Below, one piece after another: positions 33,401 to 42,043 of a DNA stretch of 64,000 bases (position 1 is the first letter of the stretch; each line of letters begins with the position of its first letter). Made by a program: the position numbers and the translations under genes. Origin of the DNA: Terriglobales bacterium (GTDB lineage: Bacteria > Acidobacteriota > Terriglobia > Terriglobales > Acidobacteriaceae); the NCBI GenBank assembly GCA_035561515.1, contig DATMXP010000027.1:186001-250000 (forward strand). Reading direction: 5' to 3'. The notes beneath the pieces are model-generated. The model was not told where the DNA came from and ran no database searches. It saw nothing but the letters and a program-made list of their open reading frames with translations.

Positions 33401-33887
33401 AAGGTTTCGGTGGTCGTTCGGGATCCTGCAGGCGGTTTACAAGCACCGCAGCGCGTTTGCGCGCCGGGGCGTTCTTGGTTGGGTAGCGATCCCGAACATA
33501 GTGATCTTCCAGATCCTGTTGCCGATCGTGTCCCCGTTCATTGACCTCATGTTTGTGGTCGGCCTCATTAACTACGGTTTGAACAAATACTTCCATCCGC
33601 TGACGGCAAATCCGGCCGACCTGCAGAAATTGGTGCTGTTCTTCGCTACGTTCATGGTGATCGATTTCATTGCCAGTACGATTGCGTTCTTGCTCGAACG
33701 GCGCGAGCCGAATGCCAAAGAGAATGGCTGGCTGCTGGCTCACGTCTGGTTGCAGCGCTTCGCCTATCGGCAGTTGTTCTCGCTGGTGCTGATCAAGACC
33801 CTGAAACGCGCGATGGAAGGTGGAGCTTTCGCATGGGACAAACTGGAACGCACGGCGTCAATGTCTCATGCCAAGATTGGTGCGTGA
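30438..33887 (+). CDS. GH18-like / NodB deacetylase / GT2 synthase fusion
   Basis: A 1149-residue inner-membrane protein with four regions. 1) A TM at about 23-42 after a very basic N-terminus. 2) A GH18-like barrel (about 95-430) with GINLDFESIP, which keeps the Asp and Glu of the DxxDxDxE motif but not the first Asp. 3) A CE4 NodB domain (about 485-690) with TFDDGPDPQWTP, HEIGNHTFTHPD (metal His-x3-His) and RPPYS. 4) After a TM at about 720-750, a GT2 synthase (about 765-1070) with VLIPAFNEE, DDGSKDRT, IDADT, EDGDLT and QRFRW, followed by TM helices. Polysaccharide synthesis and deacetylation of a beta-linked GlcNAc-type polymer is the likely role. Start: ATG 30438. Confidence 0.93.
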   Translation: MSAKPVFYDPQRRRWRRLRRAFDALAVLLTLVVIFFAYSVLKDADLPSLSFANQKKAYRPLKEKERRHTHVRPVGRRKTAKPASQVALNTGDPIRAAFYVTWDAGSFASLKEYVHLIDILYPEWLHVTGSDGRLQAVTELNKMFDVMQGGRVQPVDTKVMPLITFEKAATEVMPLVNNFDPTTNEWKDITNLLKDPAARQNFRQQLGTFLASDKYKGINLDFESIPTQDQAYYRTFVKELHDDLKSRGMKLHISVPVADRDYDFRFLSANSDGLVLMNYDEHFGGGDPGPIASQEWFTKNLVSAVKEIPREKLICAVGSYGYDWEIGAKSAKPPERSVQEAWLTAAESESSIAFDEDTLNPHFSYLDDDNKRHDVWFLDGVTVLNQMRAARDLGITTFALWRLGSEDRSLWSIWDFPSEPNSEDKLKVLLPGQDVDMEGEGEILHIASAPQDGERSLKVDPATGLVVSQSIVKFPAPYVINQYGASPNKIAITFDDGPDPQWTPKILDVLKQKNVKATFFLIGVEAQNFSSIAERVYREGHEIGNHTFTHPDISNISRRYMDVELNLTEMLFASRFGVRSLLFRPPYSIDQEPDTADQVRPLEVTQGKHLITIGDKLDPNDWQDNPRRSAQQIAQYVFNNLPPCNGKVGCGNILLLHDGGGDRSETVKALPLIIDGLRARGYEPVPVSDLIGKTRAEVMPPLATSKERWIAHVDLLGFKLMGMVTGFIVIVFYIGDILMSARLLLVGSLAIFDRVRGSRSDRKPKPEFTPPVAVLIPAFNEEKVIERTVRAVLMSHYPNFRVIVIDDGSKDRTYEVAKTAFAKEITAGKVLVLTKPNAGKAEALNHALTFVTEEIFVGIDADTVIAREAIARLVPHFLDTRIAAVAGNAKVGNRVNLWTRWQALEYITSQNFERRALNALGAVSVVPGAIGAWRTAVVKQAGGYHTDTVAEDGDLTMALLESGYRVVYEDRAIAWTEAPSNANGLMRQRFRWSFGILQAVYKHRSAFARRGVLGWVAIPNIVIFQILLPIVSPFIDLMFVVGLINYGLNKYFHPLTANPADLQKLVLFFATFMVIDFIASTIAFLLERREPNAKENGWLLAHVWLQRFAYRQLFSLVLIKTLKRAMEGGAFAWDKLERTASMSHAKIGA

Positions 33888-33931
33888 GTCGTGGTTGCCG
33901 GGACCGAAGATGCTATAGTGAAGTTGTTCTC

Positions 33932-35020
33932 GTGGTTTGCCCGGAAACACATCCTTCACTGTCCAACCGCCTGCTGGTTGTAGTCCTCATCGCAGCTTTT
34001 CTCAGCATTGTTTCTGGTTGCAATAAAGCTTCGAATGTCACGAAGGAAGTTGCTTACGTCAACGCGCCTCAGGTTTTTCTGCGCGATCGCCTGGCGACCA
34101 TCTACGAAAAGAAGGGCACGGTTAAGCTTGGCGAGAAGGTTTATATCCTCGACCGCGAGCGGCGGTTCACCTTTGTCAGGAACGAACGGGGCGAAGAGGG
34201 CTGGCTTGCCGACCGGTATCTCACCAGCAGCGAAGTCTATGACCAATTGCAGAAACTGGCAGCCGACAATGCCAAGGCTCCGGTTCAGGCCCGCGGAATC
34301 GCACGAACCACTCTGAACCTTCATGTGACGCCCGGACGCGACACCGACCACCTGTTCCAGTTGAAAGAAGGCGAGAAGGTAGACGTACTGAAGCGGGCTA
34401 CAGCCGAAAAGCCAGCGCGACTCCAGCCGTCAAGGCCGGCTGTAAGCAAATCGCAAGACGGCAAGGATCAGACCCCTCCGCCTCCGGCCCTAGAGGATTG
34501 GTCGCTGGTGCGGAACAGCAGCGGGCAGGCCGGATGGGTGTTGGGCCGCATGATCGACGTCGACATACCGCTGGAGGTCGCGCAGTATGCCGAGGGGCAG
34601 CGCATCGTCTCTAGTTTCGTCCTGAACCAGGTAAAGGACGGAGACAAGAATGTGCCTCAATATCTTGTAGTCCTAACAGACAACAAGGATGGTCTCCCGT
34701 GGGATTACAACCAGATCCGGGTGTTCTCGTGGAACCTGGCACGTCACCGGTATGAAACGGCGTATCGCGAGCGGAACCTTTACGGAGTATTCCCCGTGAA
34801 AGCGGGAACTGAGGATTTCGGCAAAGAAGGCGTCCTGCCGGTTTTCACCCTGAAAATCAAAAACATGGACGGATCCGAAACCGAACGTAAGTACCGGATG
34901 ATCGGCCCCATCGTGAGAAGAGTTGCCACTCCAGAGGAACTGAAGGCCGAGGCAGCCGAGCGAGCAGCCCGCAAAGCGGCGGAGCCACCTAAAAAGTCCG
35001 GAAGAAAGTCGCGCCCCTAG
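33932..35020 (+). CDS. SH3-domain lipoprotein
   Basis: A 362-residue protein from a GTG at 33932; in-frame starts at 33833 and 33884 overlap the preceding gene, so the start is uncertain. The signal is lipoprotein type, with lipobox SIVSGC near residue 30. Two bacterial SH3-like domains follow: about 40-100 (VFLRDRLATIYEKKGTVKLGEKVYIL...GWLADRYL) and about 125-215 (LNLHVTPGRDTDHLFQLKEGEKVDVLK...GWVLGRM), then a distinct C-terminal beta domain (about 220-340). Such proteins bind peptidoglycan. The last 30 residues are Ala/Lys/Arg-rich. It lies directly after the polysaccharide synthase and may be co-transcribed. Confidence 0.82.
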   Translation: MVCPETHPSLSNRLLVVVLIAAFLSIVSGCNKASNVTKEVAYVNAPQVFLRDRLATIYEKKGTVKLGEKVYILDRERRFTFVRNERGEEGWLADRYLTSSEVYDQLQKLAADNAKAPVQARGIARTTLNLHVTPGRDTDHLFQLKEGEKVDVLKRATAEKPARLQPSRPAVSKSQDGKDQTPPPPALEDWSLVRNSSGQAGWVLGRMIDVDIPLEVAQYAEGQRIVSSFVLNQVKDGDKNVPQYLVVLTDNKDGLPWDYNQIRVFSWNLARHRYETAYRERNLYGVFPVKAGTEDFGKEGVLPVFTLKIKNMDGSETERKYRMIGPIVRRVATPEELKAEAAERAARKAAEPPKKSGRKSRP

Positions 35021-35093
35021 GTACCTAGGTAAAAAATTCACTGTGACAACTAGGGCGTCCTGCCAGGAATCCTAATGCTTTGCAGGAGCGGAC

Positions 35094-35318
35094 ATGGCAG
35101 AAAAAGTTAAGCAGCTACAACTCAAGCGCGACTACAAAAGCTACCTGTACTACATCGATGGCGACGGAAACGTCTGCCAGAAGCCGAAGTCGGGCGATGG
35201 GAACGCCGAAGTGCTGGTCCCGAATGCCGTCCAAAGAGAAGGCCAATACCTGTATTTCATAGACAAAGACGGCGACGTAGCTCGCTCGGCCCGTGGGTCA
35301 CGCAAGAAAGCCGCTTGA
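35094..35318 (+). CDS. Small protein with two YLY(Y/F)ID repeats
   Basis: A 74-residue soluble protein, not recognised. Two short repeats are visible: YLYYIDGDGNVCQ (about 17-29) and YLYFIDKDGDVAR (about 52-64), a beta-hairpin-like motif. The tail is basic (RGSRKKAA). GGAG precedes the ATG by six bases. It is a single gene between the SH3 lipoprotein and the phosphoribosyltransferase-like gene. Confidence 0.72.
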   Translation: MAEKVKQLQLKRDYKSYLYYIDGDGNVCQKPKSGDGNAEVLVPNAVQREGQYLYFIDKDGDVARSARGSRKKAA

Positions 35319-35390
35319 TGTAGTCGGCCGACGCAACAGAGGTGAGTTCCTGCTCATCTGACACGTTAGCAACATACGTGCCCTGCCTCT

Positions 35391-37013
35391 ATGTCGAGCG
35401 ATAGTGCCTGGAACCTGCTTGTCTTCCGTGATGCGAAGACCGCTCTTTCGGGTCGTACTCTTCTCAACGGGCTCGTCTATCAACTAAGTTGTCCCACCTT
35501 CGACCGCACTCGGCTTGTCGACCTGCTGCTCCGGGCCGGGGAGTGGGAATGTGTCCTGGAGGATCGTCAACTCCGGTCTTCGGCGAACCGGGTTACTGAC
35601 GCATTTGCCGATGCGCTCGTTTCCGGGATCCAGCCCGACATCAGGGCACTAACTCGGTTGCTACAGGGAATGCCCGTCCCCGAAAAGGTGGAAGTGTCGC
35701 CGCCGGAAGGGTTCGCGTATTACGCACTGCACCCGCTCGATTATGCCGATCTTGTTCAAAGGCTGAACCCGCAAACGGCGTTGGCTGCGGTGATAGGAAT
35801 CCGCAGCATTGGAACCGCCCTTGGCGCGGTCGTAAAGGCACGTCTTCAGAAACAAGGAATTCGGGCCGACCGCATCAGCGTTCGTCCTCACGGTCATCCC
35901 TACGACCGGTGCACCCAACTCACGTCCTCACAGCAGCTGTGGGTCACCACCATGCTCGCTCAGGGGGCGAAGTTCTTCGTCGTCGATGAAGGGCCTGGCA
36001 TAAGTGGGTCTTCGTTTTTATCCGTCGGCGAAGCGCTCGTGCGCACAGGTGTTCCCGAAGGACAGATCGTGTTTCTCGGCAGCAGGAGAGTAGAGCCCGA
36101 CAAATTAACCGCTCCAAGCGCTCGCGAGCGATGGGTGCGGTTCCATAGTTTTCATACCGAGGGCGGCAGGTATCTCCCGACGGACGCCGACGCTAACGTG
36201 TCCGGAGGTGCATGGCGCCAGTTCGTCTTCCGAAAGCAGGAGGAATGGCCTTCATCCTGGGTGACGCTGGAACGGCAGAAATACCTGTCGGCCGATCGTT
36301 CCCGGATCTTCAAATTCGAAGGATTCGGCCGCTTTGGGACGGAGGCGAATGAGCGCGCTGTTCAGGCTGCGGATGCCGGATTTGGGCCTCGCCCGTTCGG
36401 GATGTGCGAGGGATTCGGAGCTTACCCCATGATTCAGGGGAGAACCCTGCTTCCCTCCGACGTTTCCGCCGATGTGCTAGAGCAACTCGCGAAATACTGT
36501 GTGCTCCGTCGGGAGATCAGCGCTAACTCGGAGGTCGACAGTTCCGAGCTGGAGCGTATGCTGCGCCACAATGTGGCGACTGAATTTGGGCTGGACCTTC
36601 CGCGAGACCTGGAGTTGGACATGGTACATCCGGTCATAGCTGACGGTCGCATGCTTCCCCATAAGTGGCTAAACGCCGACGGCAAATTCTTCAAGGTGGA
36701 TAATGCCTGCCACGGAGACGACCATTTCTTTCCCGGGCCAGTCGATATTGCGTGGGATCTCGCCGGCACTGTCGTCGAATGGGGTGTTGATAACAGCGGA
36801 ACCGACCTGTTGCTCCGTCTGTACCGCCGCGAATCGGGTGATGATGCAACCGGAAGAGTTCATGCTTACCTGCTCGCATACGCGGTCTTCAGGATGGCGT
36901 TTTGCAAGATGGCCGCGGCGTCCGTTGCCTGTACCCTCGAACGGGATCGTTTGCTCCGGGACTATCAGCGGTACAGGCTGAAAGCGGAGTCTCTCTTCTC
37001 GTTGTTATGTTGA
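35391..37013 (+). CDS. Phosphoribosyltransferase-like protein with kinase-like C-terminus
   Basis: A 540-residue cytoplasmic protein. Residues about 140-225 show a type I PRTase pattern: the pyrophosphate loop VIGIRSIGTALGAVVKARL and the PRPP loop FFVVDEGPGISGSSFLSVGEAL. Residues about 300-480 contain an unknown domain plus a segment HKWLNADGKFFKVDNACHGDDHFFPGPVDIAWDLAG that recalls the metal/catalytic part of aminoglycoside-phosphotransferase-fold kinases. The first 110 residues are not recognised. No pathway is implied by the neighbours. It may modify or salvage a nucleotide-sugar compound. The stop lies inside the palindrome TTGACA-GCGT-TGTCAA (37010-37025). Confidence 0.65.
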   Translation: MSSDSAWNLLVFRDAKTALSGRTLLNGLVYQLSCPTFDRTRLVDLLLRAGEWECVLEDRQLRSSANRVTDAFADALVSGIQPDIRALTRLLQGMPVPEKVEVSPPEGFAYYALHPLDYADLVQRLNPQTALAAVIGIRSIGTALGAVVKARLQKQGIRADRISVRPHGHPYDRCTQLTSSQQLWVTTMLAQGAKFFVVDEGPGISGSSFLSVGEALVRTGVPEGQIVFLGSRRVEPDKLTAPSARERWVRFHSFHTEGGRYLPTDADANVSGGAWRQFVFRKQEEWPSSWVTLERQKYLSADRSRIFKFEGFGRFGTEANERAVQAADAGFGPRPFGMCEGFGAYPMIQGRTLLPSDVSADVLEQLAKYCVLRREISANSEVDSSELERMLRHNVATEFGLDLPRDLELDMVHPVIADGRMLPHKWLNADGKFFKVDNACHGDDHFFPGPVDIAWDLAGTVVEWGVDNSGTDLLLRLYRRESGDDATGRVHAYLLAYAVFRMAFCKMAAASVACTLERDRLLRDYQRYRLKAESLFSLLC

Positions 37014-37025
37014 CAGCGTTGTCAA
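37010..37025. repeat. Perfect palindrome at the end of the PRTase-like gene
   Basis: TTGACA (37010-37015), GCGT, TGTCAA (37020-37025) overlaps the stop codon of the PRTase-like gene. It sits at the head of a 250-bp AT-rich intergenic region leading to the TonB receptor. It may be an operator; there is no T-run. Confidence 0.45.
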
Positions 37026-37263
37026 CAATCATATCTAAACCGATTTGACCTCTATTGGTCGAACGTTGAAAAAATTAACAGTTCGTCCCTGATTTATGTT
37101 CGTTAGTCTACAAATTTAAGTAGTCCATCCCAACTAATTCCCAAAAACAGAAGAGTTTCGTAACGACGTCGTTGTAAGTCTCTGAAAACACGTGCTGCCT
37201 CTTCGGAATGACAATTGCGTAGAGGAGGTCACCGTTTTCCCTTACATATCAACTGGAGGCAGC

Positions 37264-38313
37264 ATGCTTCAGGTTTCAAGAGCAACAAGGCTCGCCACTT
37301 TCCTTGGCCTCGCCCTGCTACTGATCCTGTGCAGTTCGACCTATCTTTTCGCACAGGCAAGCTTGGGCGGCATTACGGGTATCGTCCGTGATACTTCGGG
37401 TGCAGTGATCGCTAACGCCAAGGTAACCCTCATCAACGATGCCACTGGGGACAAGATCGAGACCAAGACGACTCCCGAGGGCAACTTCTCCTTCGTTCAA
37501 TTGAATCCCGCCAACTACACGATCAAGGTAGAGGCGCCTAACTTCCGCACAGGCGTGTTTACGCAAGTCAAGGTAGACGCTGGCCGCGTCTATTCGATGA
37601 CCACGCAACTGGAAGTCGGTGCAGCCAGCGAATCGGTAGAAGTCGTGGCTGGAACGGAGATCGTGAACACGGTCACGACAGACGTGTCCAACACCGTTCA
37701 GGCGCAACAGATGGCGGATCTGCCGCTCCTCGGCAGGAACCCGTTGAACCTCATTGCTCTTCAAGCAGGTGTCGTGGGCAATGCCCGTACGGCGACCACG
37801 ATCAACGGCGGACGCCCAGCGTGGACGAATACCACCCAGGACGGCGTCAGCATCAACGACAACTACATCCGTACGAATGCGGTTGATTTCGTTCCGAACC
37901 GTCCGAGCGCGGACCAGGTGGCGGAATTCACGGTCACAACCAACAACCAGAGCGCTGAGAGTTTCGGTGGCGCATCTCAGGTAAAACTGACCACAAAGTC
38001 AGGTACGAACGACTTTCATGGTGGCGCATATTACTTCAACCGCAATTCTGATCTTGCCGCAAACTCCTGGACCAACAACTTGGCGGGGAACAAAAAGGGT
38101 TTCCTGAACCGTAACCAATTTGGAGCGAACGGCGGCGGCGCCGTCATTAAAAACCGTTTGTTCTACTACGGTTATTACGAAGGGCTGCGTCAGCGTTCGG
38201 CTGCCACGTCCGGTAGCGGTTCCGGCAACGTAGTCCCTAAGAACCCGATTTCTTCACCGGCGTCTATCGGTACCTGGATGCTTCAGGCGTGCAGCGCAGC
38301 ATTAACGTGCTGA
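37264..38313 (+). pseudogene. TonB-dependent receptor (Oar-like), N-terminal part, frameshifted
   Basis: The signal peptide (1-30, CSSTYLFAQA) is followed by a carboxypeptidase-regulatory-like domain (about 33-115: LGGITGIVRDTSGAVIANAKVTLINDATGD). The plug domain (about 140-300) has PLLGRNPLNLIALQAGV and SADQVAEFTVTTNNQSAESFGGASQVKLTTKSGTNDFHG, the Acidobacteriota Oar-type signature. The frame is lost after NPI at about 38245; 25 abnormal residues then end at 38313. A deletion of one base in AACCC(C)GATTTC explains it, since the other frame reads DFFTGVYRYLDASG and joins smoothly. GGAGG precedes the ATG at 37264. The 250-bp upstream region is AT-rich and must hold its promoter. Confidence 0.9.
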
Positions 38314-40961
38314 ATCCGGGCGGCACGCTTTTGAACCTGCCCATCGATGCGAAGGTGAAAGGCCTCTTCATCGACCGGTATACGGGACCGATGGCGAGTC
38401 CGAATACGCCGGTCGGCACGAACCTCAATATTGCCCGCGCCATCTACAACCAGGGCAATGCCACAACTCGTAACCAGTGGGGCTACCGACTGGACTTCGA
38501 GTTGAACAAAGACCATCACTTCGAATACGTGATGCAGCGGTCGAAGGAAGTCACCGACCGTACCGATCTCGACGTCGTCAACGTGAAGAACCAGAACCCT
38601 CAAGACGGTATCGCCCGCTTCTACGTTGGCGCATGGCGCTGGACCATCTCCAATACCATGCAGAACGAAGTGCGTGCCGGTATCAACGACACGGAAGCCA
38701 ACTTCAAAAACACGGAAGATTACGGGAACATCACGTTTGCCAACCTGCCGATGGGTATCACCGACCCCCGTGCCAACCAGGGTGCCGGTGTAAGCGACTA
38801 CTTTGGACAGGGCGCTCTGCTGCCGCAAGGCCGCGCAACGGAGACCCGCCAGTGGGGCGACATCCTTTCCTGGGTGCGTGGCAACCACAATATGAAGTTT
38901 GGTGGTGCCCTGCAGCAAATCCGGATCACGCCGTATAACTATCGCGGTCTGTACCCGGTGCTTGCGTTCGGTTTCAACGGCGCACCTGCTACCGGATACA
39001 ACATGGTGGCTGCTGATTTTCCGGGTGGAGTGCAGAGCAACACCTCCATCACGGAAGCGAACCAGTTGCGTTCGTTCCTTTCTGGGTACGTGCAAACCGT
39101 CGACCAGCGCTTCCAGGTGCAGTCCACGGATTCTGGTTTCGTCCCCGGGTATCCCAATATCCGTAACGTGATCTTGAACAACTGGAGTTTCTTCGGGACC
39201 GATACCTGGCGCCTGCGGCCGAACTTTACTCTCACGGCCGGCCTGCGGTGGGATTACTACAGCCCGCTCAGTGAACGTGACAACCTGCAGCTAACTCCTA
39301 TCCCCGGCAGCGGACAGACGATGCAGCAGGCGTTGGTGGATCCGACTACGCAAGTCGGATTTGTCAGCGGCCAGTACTGGAACAAGGACTTGAACAACTT
39401 CGCTCCCAACGTGGGAATCGCGTGGGATCCGTGGGGCAATGGCAAGACCTCGATCCGTGCAGGCTACACCCTGGCATTCATCACGGAAGATAACGTTCGC
39501 TTCGGGCAGGGCACCCTTGACGGCAACGCCGGCCTCCAGAGCGATGGCGAATTGGTAAACCAGTTCTTCACCGCAAGCGGCACCCTCCCAACGCCAAGCG
39601 TCACTTACAAAGTGCCGCGCACGTTGGCTGACCAGTTGGCGCTCTCTCCATCCGGAACGGTTTCCGGTATCAACCCGGACACCAGAAACCCGTATGTGCA
39701 CGAAATCCAGTTCGGTATCACGCGTGAAGTTGGCCTGAACACCGCGATTGAAGTTCGGTACGTAGGGACCCTCGGACGGGAACTGAACCGCTCGATCAAC
39801 TTGAACCAGCTTGATATATCGCGCAGCTCAGCGTTTATTGCCGACTACAACCGGGCCCGGAACAATTACTTCAATTGCTCCGGAACATTGAACGCGACAA
39901 CCACGTCTTGTGCGGCGGCGCAGCCGTTGCAGTTGTTGAACACCGCGAGCTGGGGCAGTTTGACCTCCACCACGGTAATCAACGCTGTGCGCGATCGTGC
40001 CATCGCCGATCTGGCCAACTTCTACATTGCGAGTGCCTCGGCGGCCGTTCGTGCCAACGCTCGTGCAACCTTCCTCCCGAATTCGGGAATCTACGAAGCG
40101 CTCTACGGCTACAACGGATCGACAACGGATTACCATTCGATGCAGATGGAAGCCCGCCGCCGGTTCACGAGCGGTTTCGGCGCGCAGTTGAATTACACCT
40201 TCAGCAAGTTGTTGTCGGACGCTCTGGGCACAGGTCAGACCCGCCAGGATGTGTTCCTCGACAACGCGCGTCCTTACCTCGATCGTGGCCGTTCGGAATA
40301 CGACATCCGCCACGACATCAAAGCCAACTTCACCTACGAGCTGCCGTTTGGGCATGGCAAGAGGTTCGGCTTTGCGAATGGAATCCTGGATCGTCTAATC
40401 AGTGGCTATCAGTTCGCCGGCATTATCAAATGGCAGAGTGGCTTCCCGCTGACGATCGCATCCAACCGTGGAACCTTCAACCGCGCGGGCCGTTCGAGCG
40501 GAAACAACACTGCTAACTCCACCCTTACGGTAGATCAGATCAAGGATTTGTTCGGCATCTACCGCAAAGGCAATTCCTTCTACTACATCGATCCGGGCGT
40601 GCTGAACCCGTCTGGCTCCTTGGCGAACACAGCTGTTGGAAGTGAAACCCTTGCGGGTGGCAATACCGCAGGTTTCGCCACCCAGAAGTTCTTCAATCCG
40701 GATCCGCTACAGGTCGGCACGTTACCGCTTCGCGGCTTTGACGGTCCCGGCATCTTCAACATGGATGCCTCTTTGCTGAAGAGAACGAGGATCACCGAGC
40801 GGTTCACAAATGAATTGAGAATTGACCTGTTCAACTTCTTCAACCATTCGACGTACTACCTGTCAGGAACGGCACAAAGCATCAACTCGAGCTCGTTCAT
40901 GCGCCTTTCCGATTACCAGGGACCGCGCATTATCCAGCTCGGAGCACGTTTGACCTTCTAG
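38289..40961 (+). pseudogene. TonB-dependent receptor (Oar-like), barrel part, out of frame
   Basis: This frame carries the remaining 890 residues of the receptor: barrel strands (GYRLDFELNKDHHFEYVMQ, RPNFTLTAGLRWDYYSPLSERDN, FAPNVGIAWDPWGNGKTSIRAGY, ELPFGHGKRFGFANG) and the C-terminal aromatic strand ending QLGARLTF. It has no ribosome site of its own at the nominal GTG start. Joined to 37264-38245 it would make about 1230 residues, normal for Oar receptors. Such receptors import glycans, siderophores or other ligands; the substrate is unknown. A strong terminator follows. Confidence 0.9.
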
Positions 40962-40981
40962 GCTCTGCTTAGAGGGATTCC

Positions 40982-41006
40982 GGGGTGGCGAAAGCCACCC
41001 CTTTTT
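40982..41006 (+). terminator. Rho-independent terminator after the TonB receptor
   Basis: GGGGTGGC (40982-40989), GAAA tetraloop, GCCACCCC (40994-41001), then TTTTT. Confidence 0.92.
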
Positions 41007-41011
41007 CGTTG

Positions 41012-41788
41012 CTACTGCACGAGGAACGGATAGTGGCTCGCCGCTGCCATGAAGAACAGCATAGGGAATGACAGAAAGAAGTTCACCCGCGAGACGAGGA
41101 ATGTCAGCCTTGCGAACTTCGCCGCCTCCGCAGGTAAGGGAGTGCCGTTCTGGGCGCTGTCGCTCGTCCAGCGAAGCATCTTCTTCTGCATGCGCCAGAT
41201 CAAGCCCCACACGTTGAACATCATGAACCACCCCATCCCGCCGCCGATCCCGATCGACAACAAACGGTTGCTCTCCCACCCGTGAGAGTTAAGCGCCACA
41301 TATGCATAGGACGCTCCGACCACGACGATAGCAACGACGATGCCAAGCACCGGACCTTTTTTCAGGCCTTCCGCCGGACTCATAAGGACGCCCATCTCAA
41401 TCATGAAGGCAAGTGTCCAGATGACCAGGAACGTCCAAATCGCCGCACCTCCACTGGCATCGATTCCGGCTGCGCGGGCATTCCGGGCATCTGCGGCGAC
41501 GATCATGTTCCAGTAACCGAAGCCCATCAGCACTGTCACCACGGATGACCATCGAAACCACCACAAGGCGCGCGACATCAATCCGGGATAGACCCTGCTT
41601 CTGGTTCCGGCCTCCAGTTCCTTCATGAAGGGCACGCTAACGAGGTTGAAGAAGTACAGCAGGCCCACCCAGGTGATGCCCGCAAATAGGTGGATCCAAC
41701 GTAAAAACACCTGCACCGTGGCGTTAGCATCCGCGGGAATCATGAGGCCCGTAACGTAAAAAGCCGCAACCGCAGCGACATTTGTCAT
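41012..41788 (-). CDS. PuuD/urate-hydroxylase-like membrane domain protein
   Basis: A 258-residue polytopic membrane protein with seven predicted helices. It matches the N-terminal membrane domain of the PuuD (DUF989, urate oxidase N-terminal-like) family: FLRWIHLFAGITWVGLLYFFNLVSVPFM, LWWFRWSSVVTVLMGFGYWNM, WFMMFNVWGLIWRMQKKML. PuuD proper has a C-terminal cytochrome c that this protein lacks, and no purine genes are nearby, so urate oxidation is not supported. Conserved His residues (near 33, 240) could bind haem. AAGGAC precedes the ATG. It is divergent from hfq. Confidence 0.8.
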   Translation of the reverse strand: MTNVAAVAAFYVTGLMIPADANATVQVFLRWIHLFAGITWVGLLYFFNLVSVPFMKELEAGTRSRVYPGLMSRALWWFRWSSVVTVLMGFGYWNMIVAADARNARAAGIDASGGAAIWTFLVIWTLAFMIEMGVLMSPAEGLKKGPVLGIVVAIVVVGASYAYVALNSHGWESNRLLSIGIGGGMGWFMMFNVWGLIWRMQKKMLRWTSDSAQNGTPLPAEAAKFARLTFLVSRVNFFLSFPMLFFMAAASHYPFLVQ

Positions 41789-41883
41789 CTTTTTCGTCCT
41801 TTCCGGGTAGGCGTGGTTGGGCGAAACCGCCCATCGGGCGAGTGTCGCAATGGGAATGCGGGCGATTGTACAACATAAAGAAA

Positions 41884-41922
41884 ATACGGCTTTTGGTTGA
41901 AATGTTCATTACGAGGCCGTAT
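41884..41922. repeat. Inverted repeat between the PuuD-like gene and hfq
   Basis: ATACGGC (41884-41890) and GCCGTAT (41916-41922) are inverted copies with a 25-base AT-rich spacer in the 255-bp divergent region. An operator or promoter-associated site is possible. The hfq promoter must lie between here and 42044. Confidence 0.4.
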
Positions 41923-42043
41923 CGTATCGATGCTCGCAAGAGTGGCCGTATTGGTGTGCCACTTCGCCAGCAGTTTGTCCCCGGGAGGTCTGGGGTAGTT
42001 TGGCGGCGGGTGTTGTGGTCTGGACAGAGAGGAGATCGGCAGA

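Noticed and set aside
41012-41788. Real urate hydroxylase
   Set aside because: The cytochrome c domain needed by PuuD is missing, and no purine-degradation gene is nearby, so only a family-level name is given.
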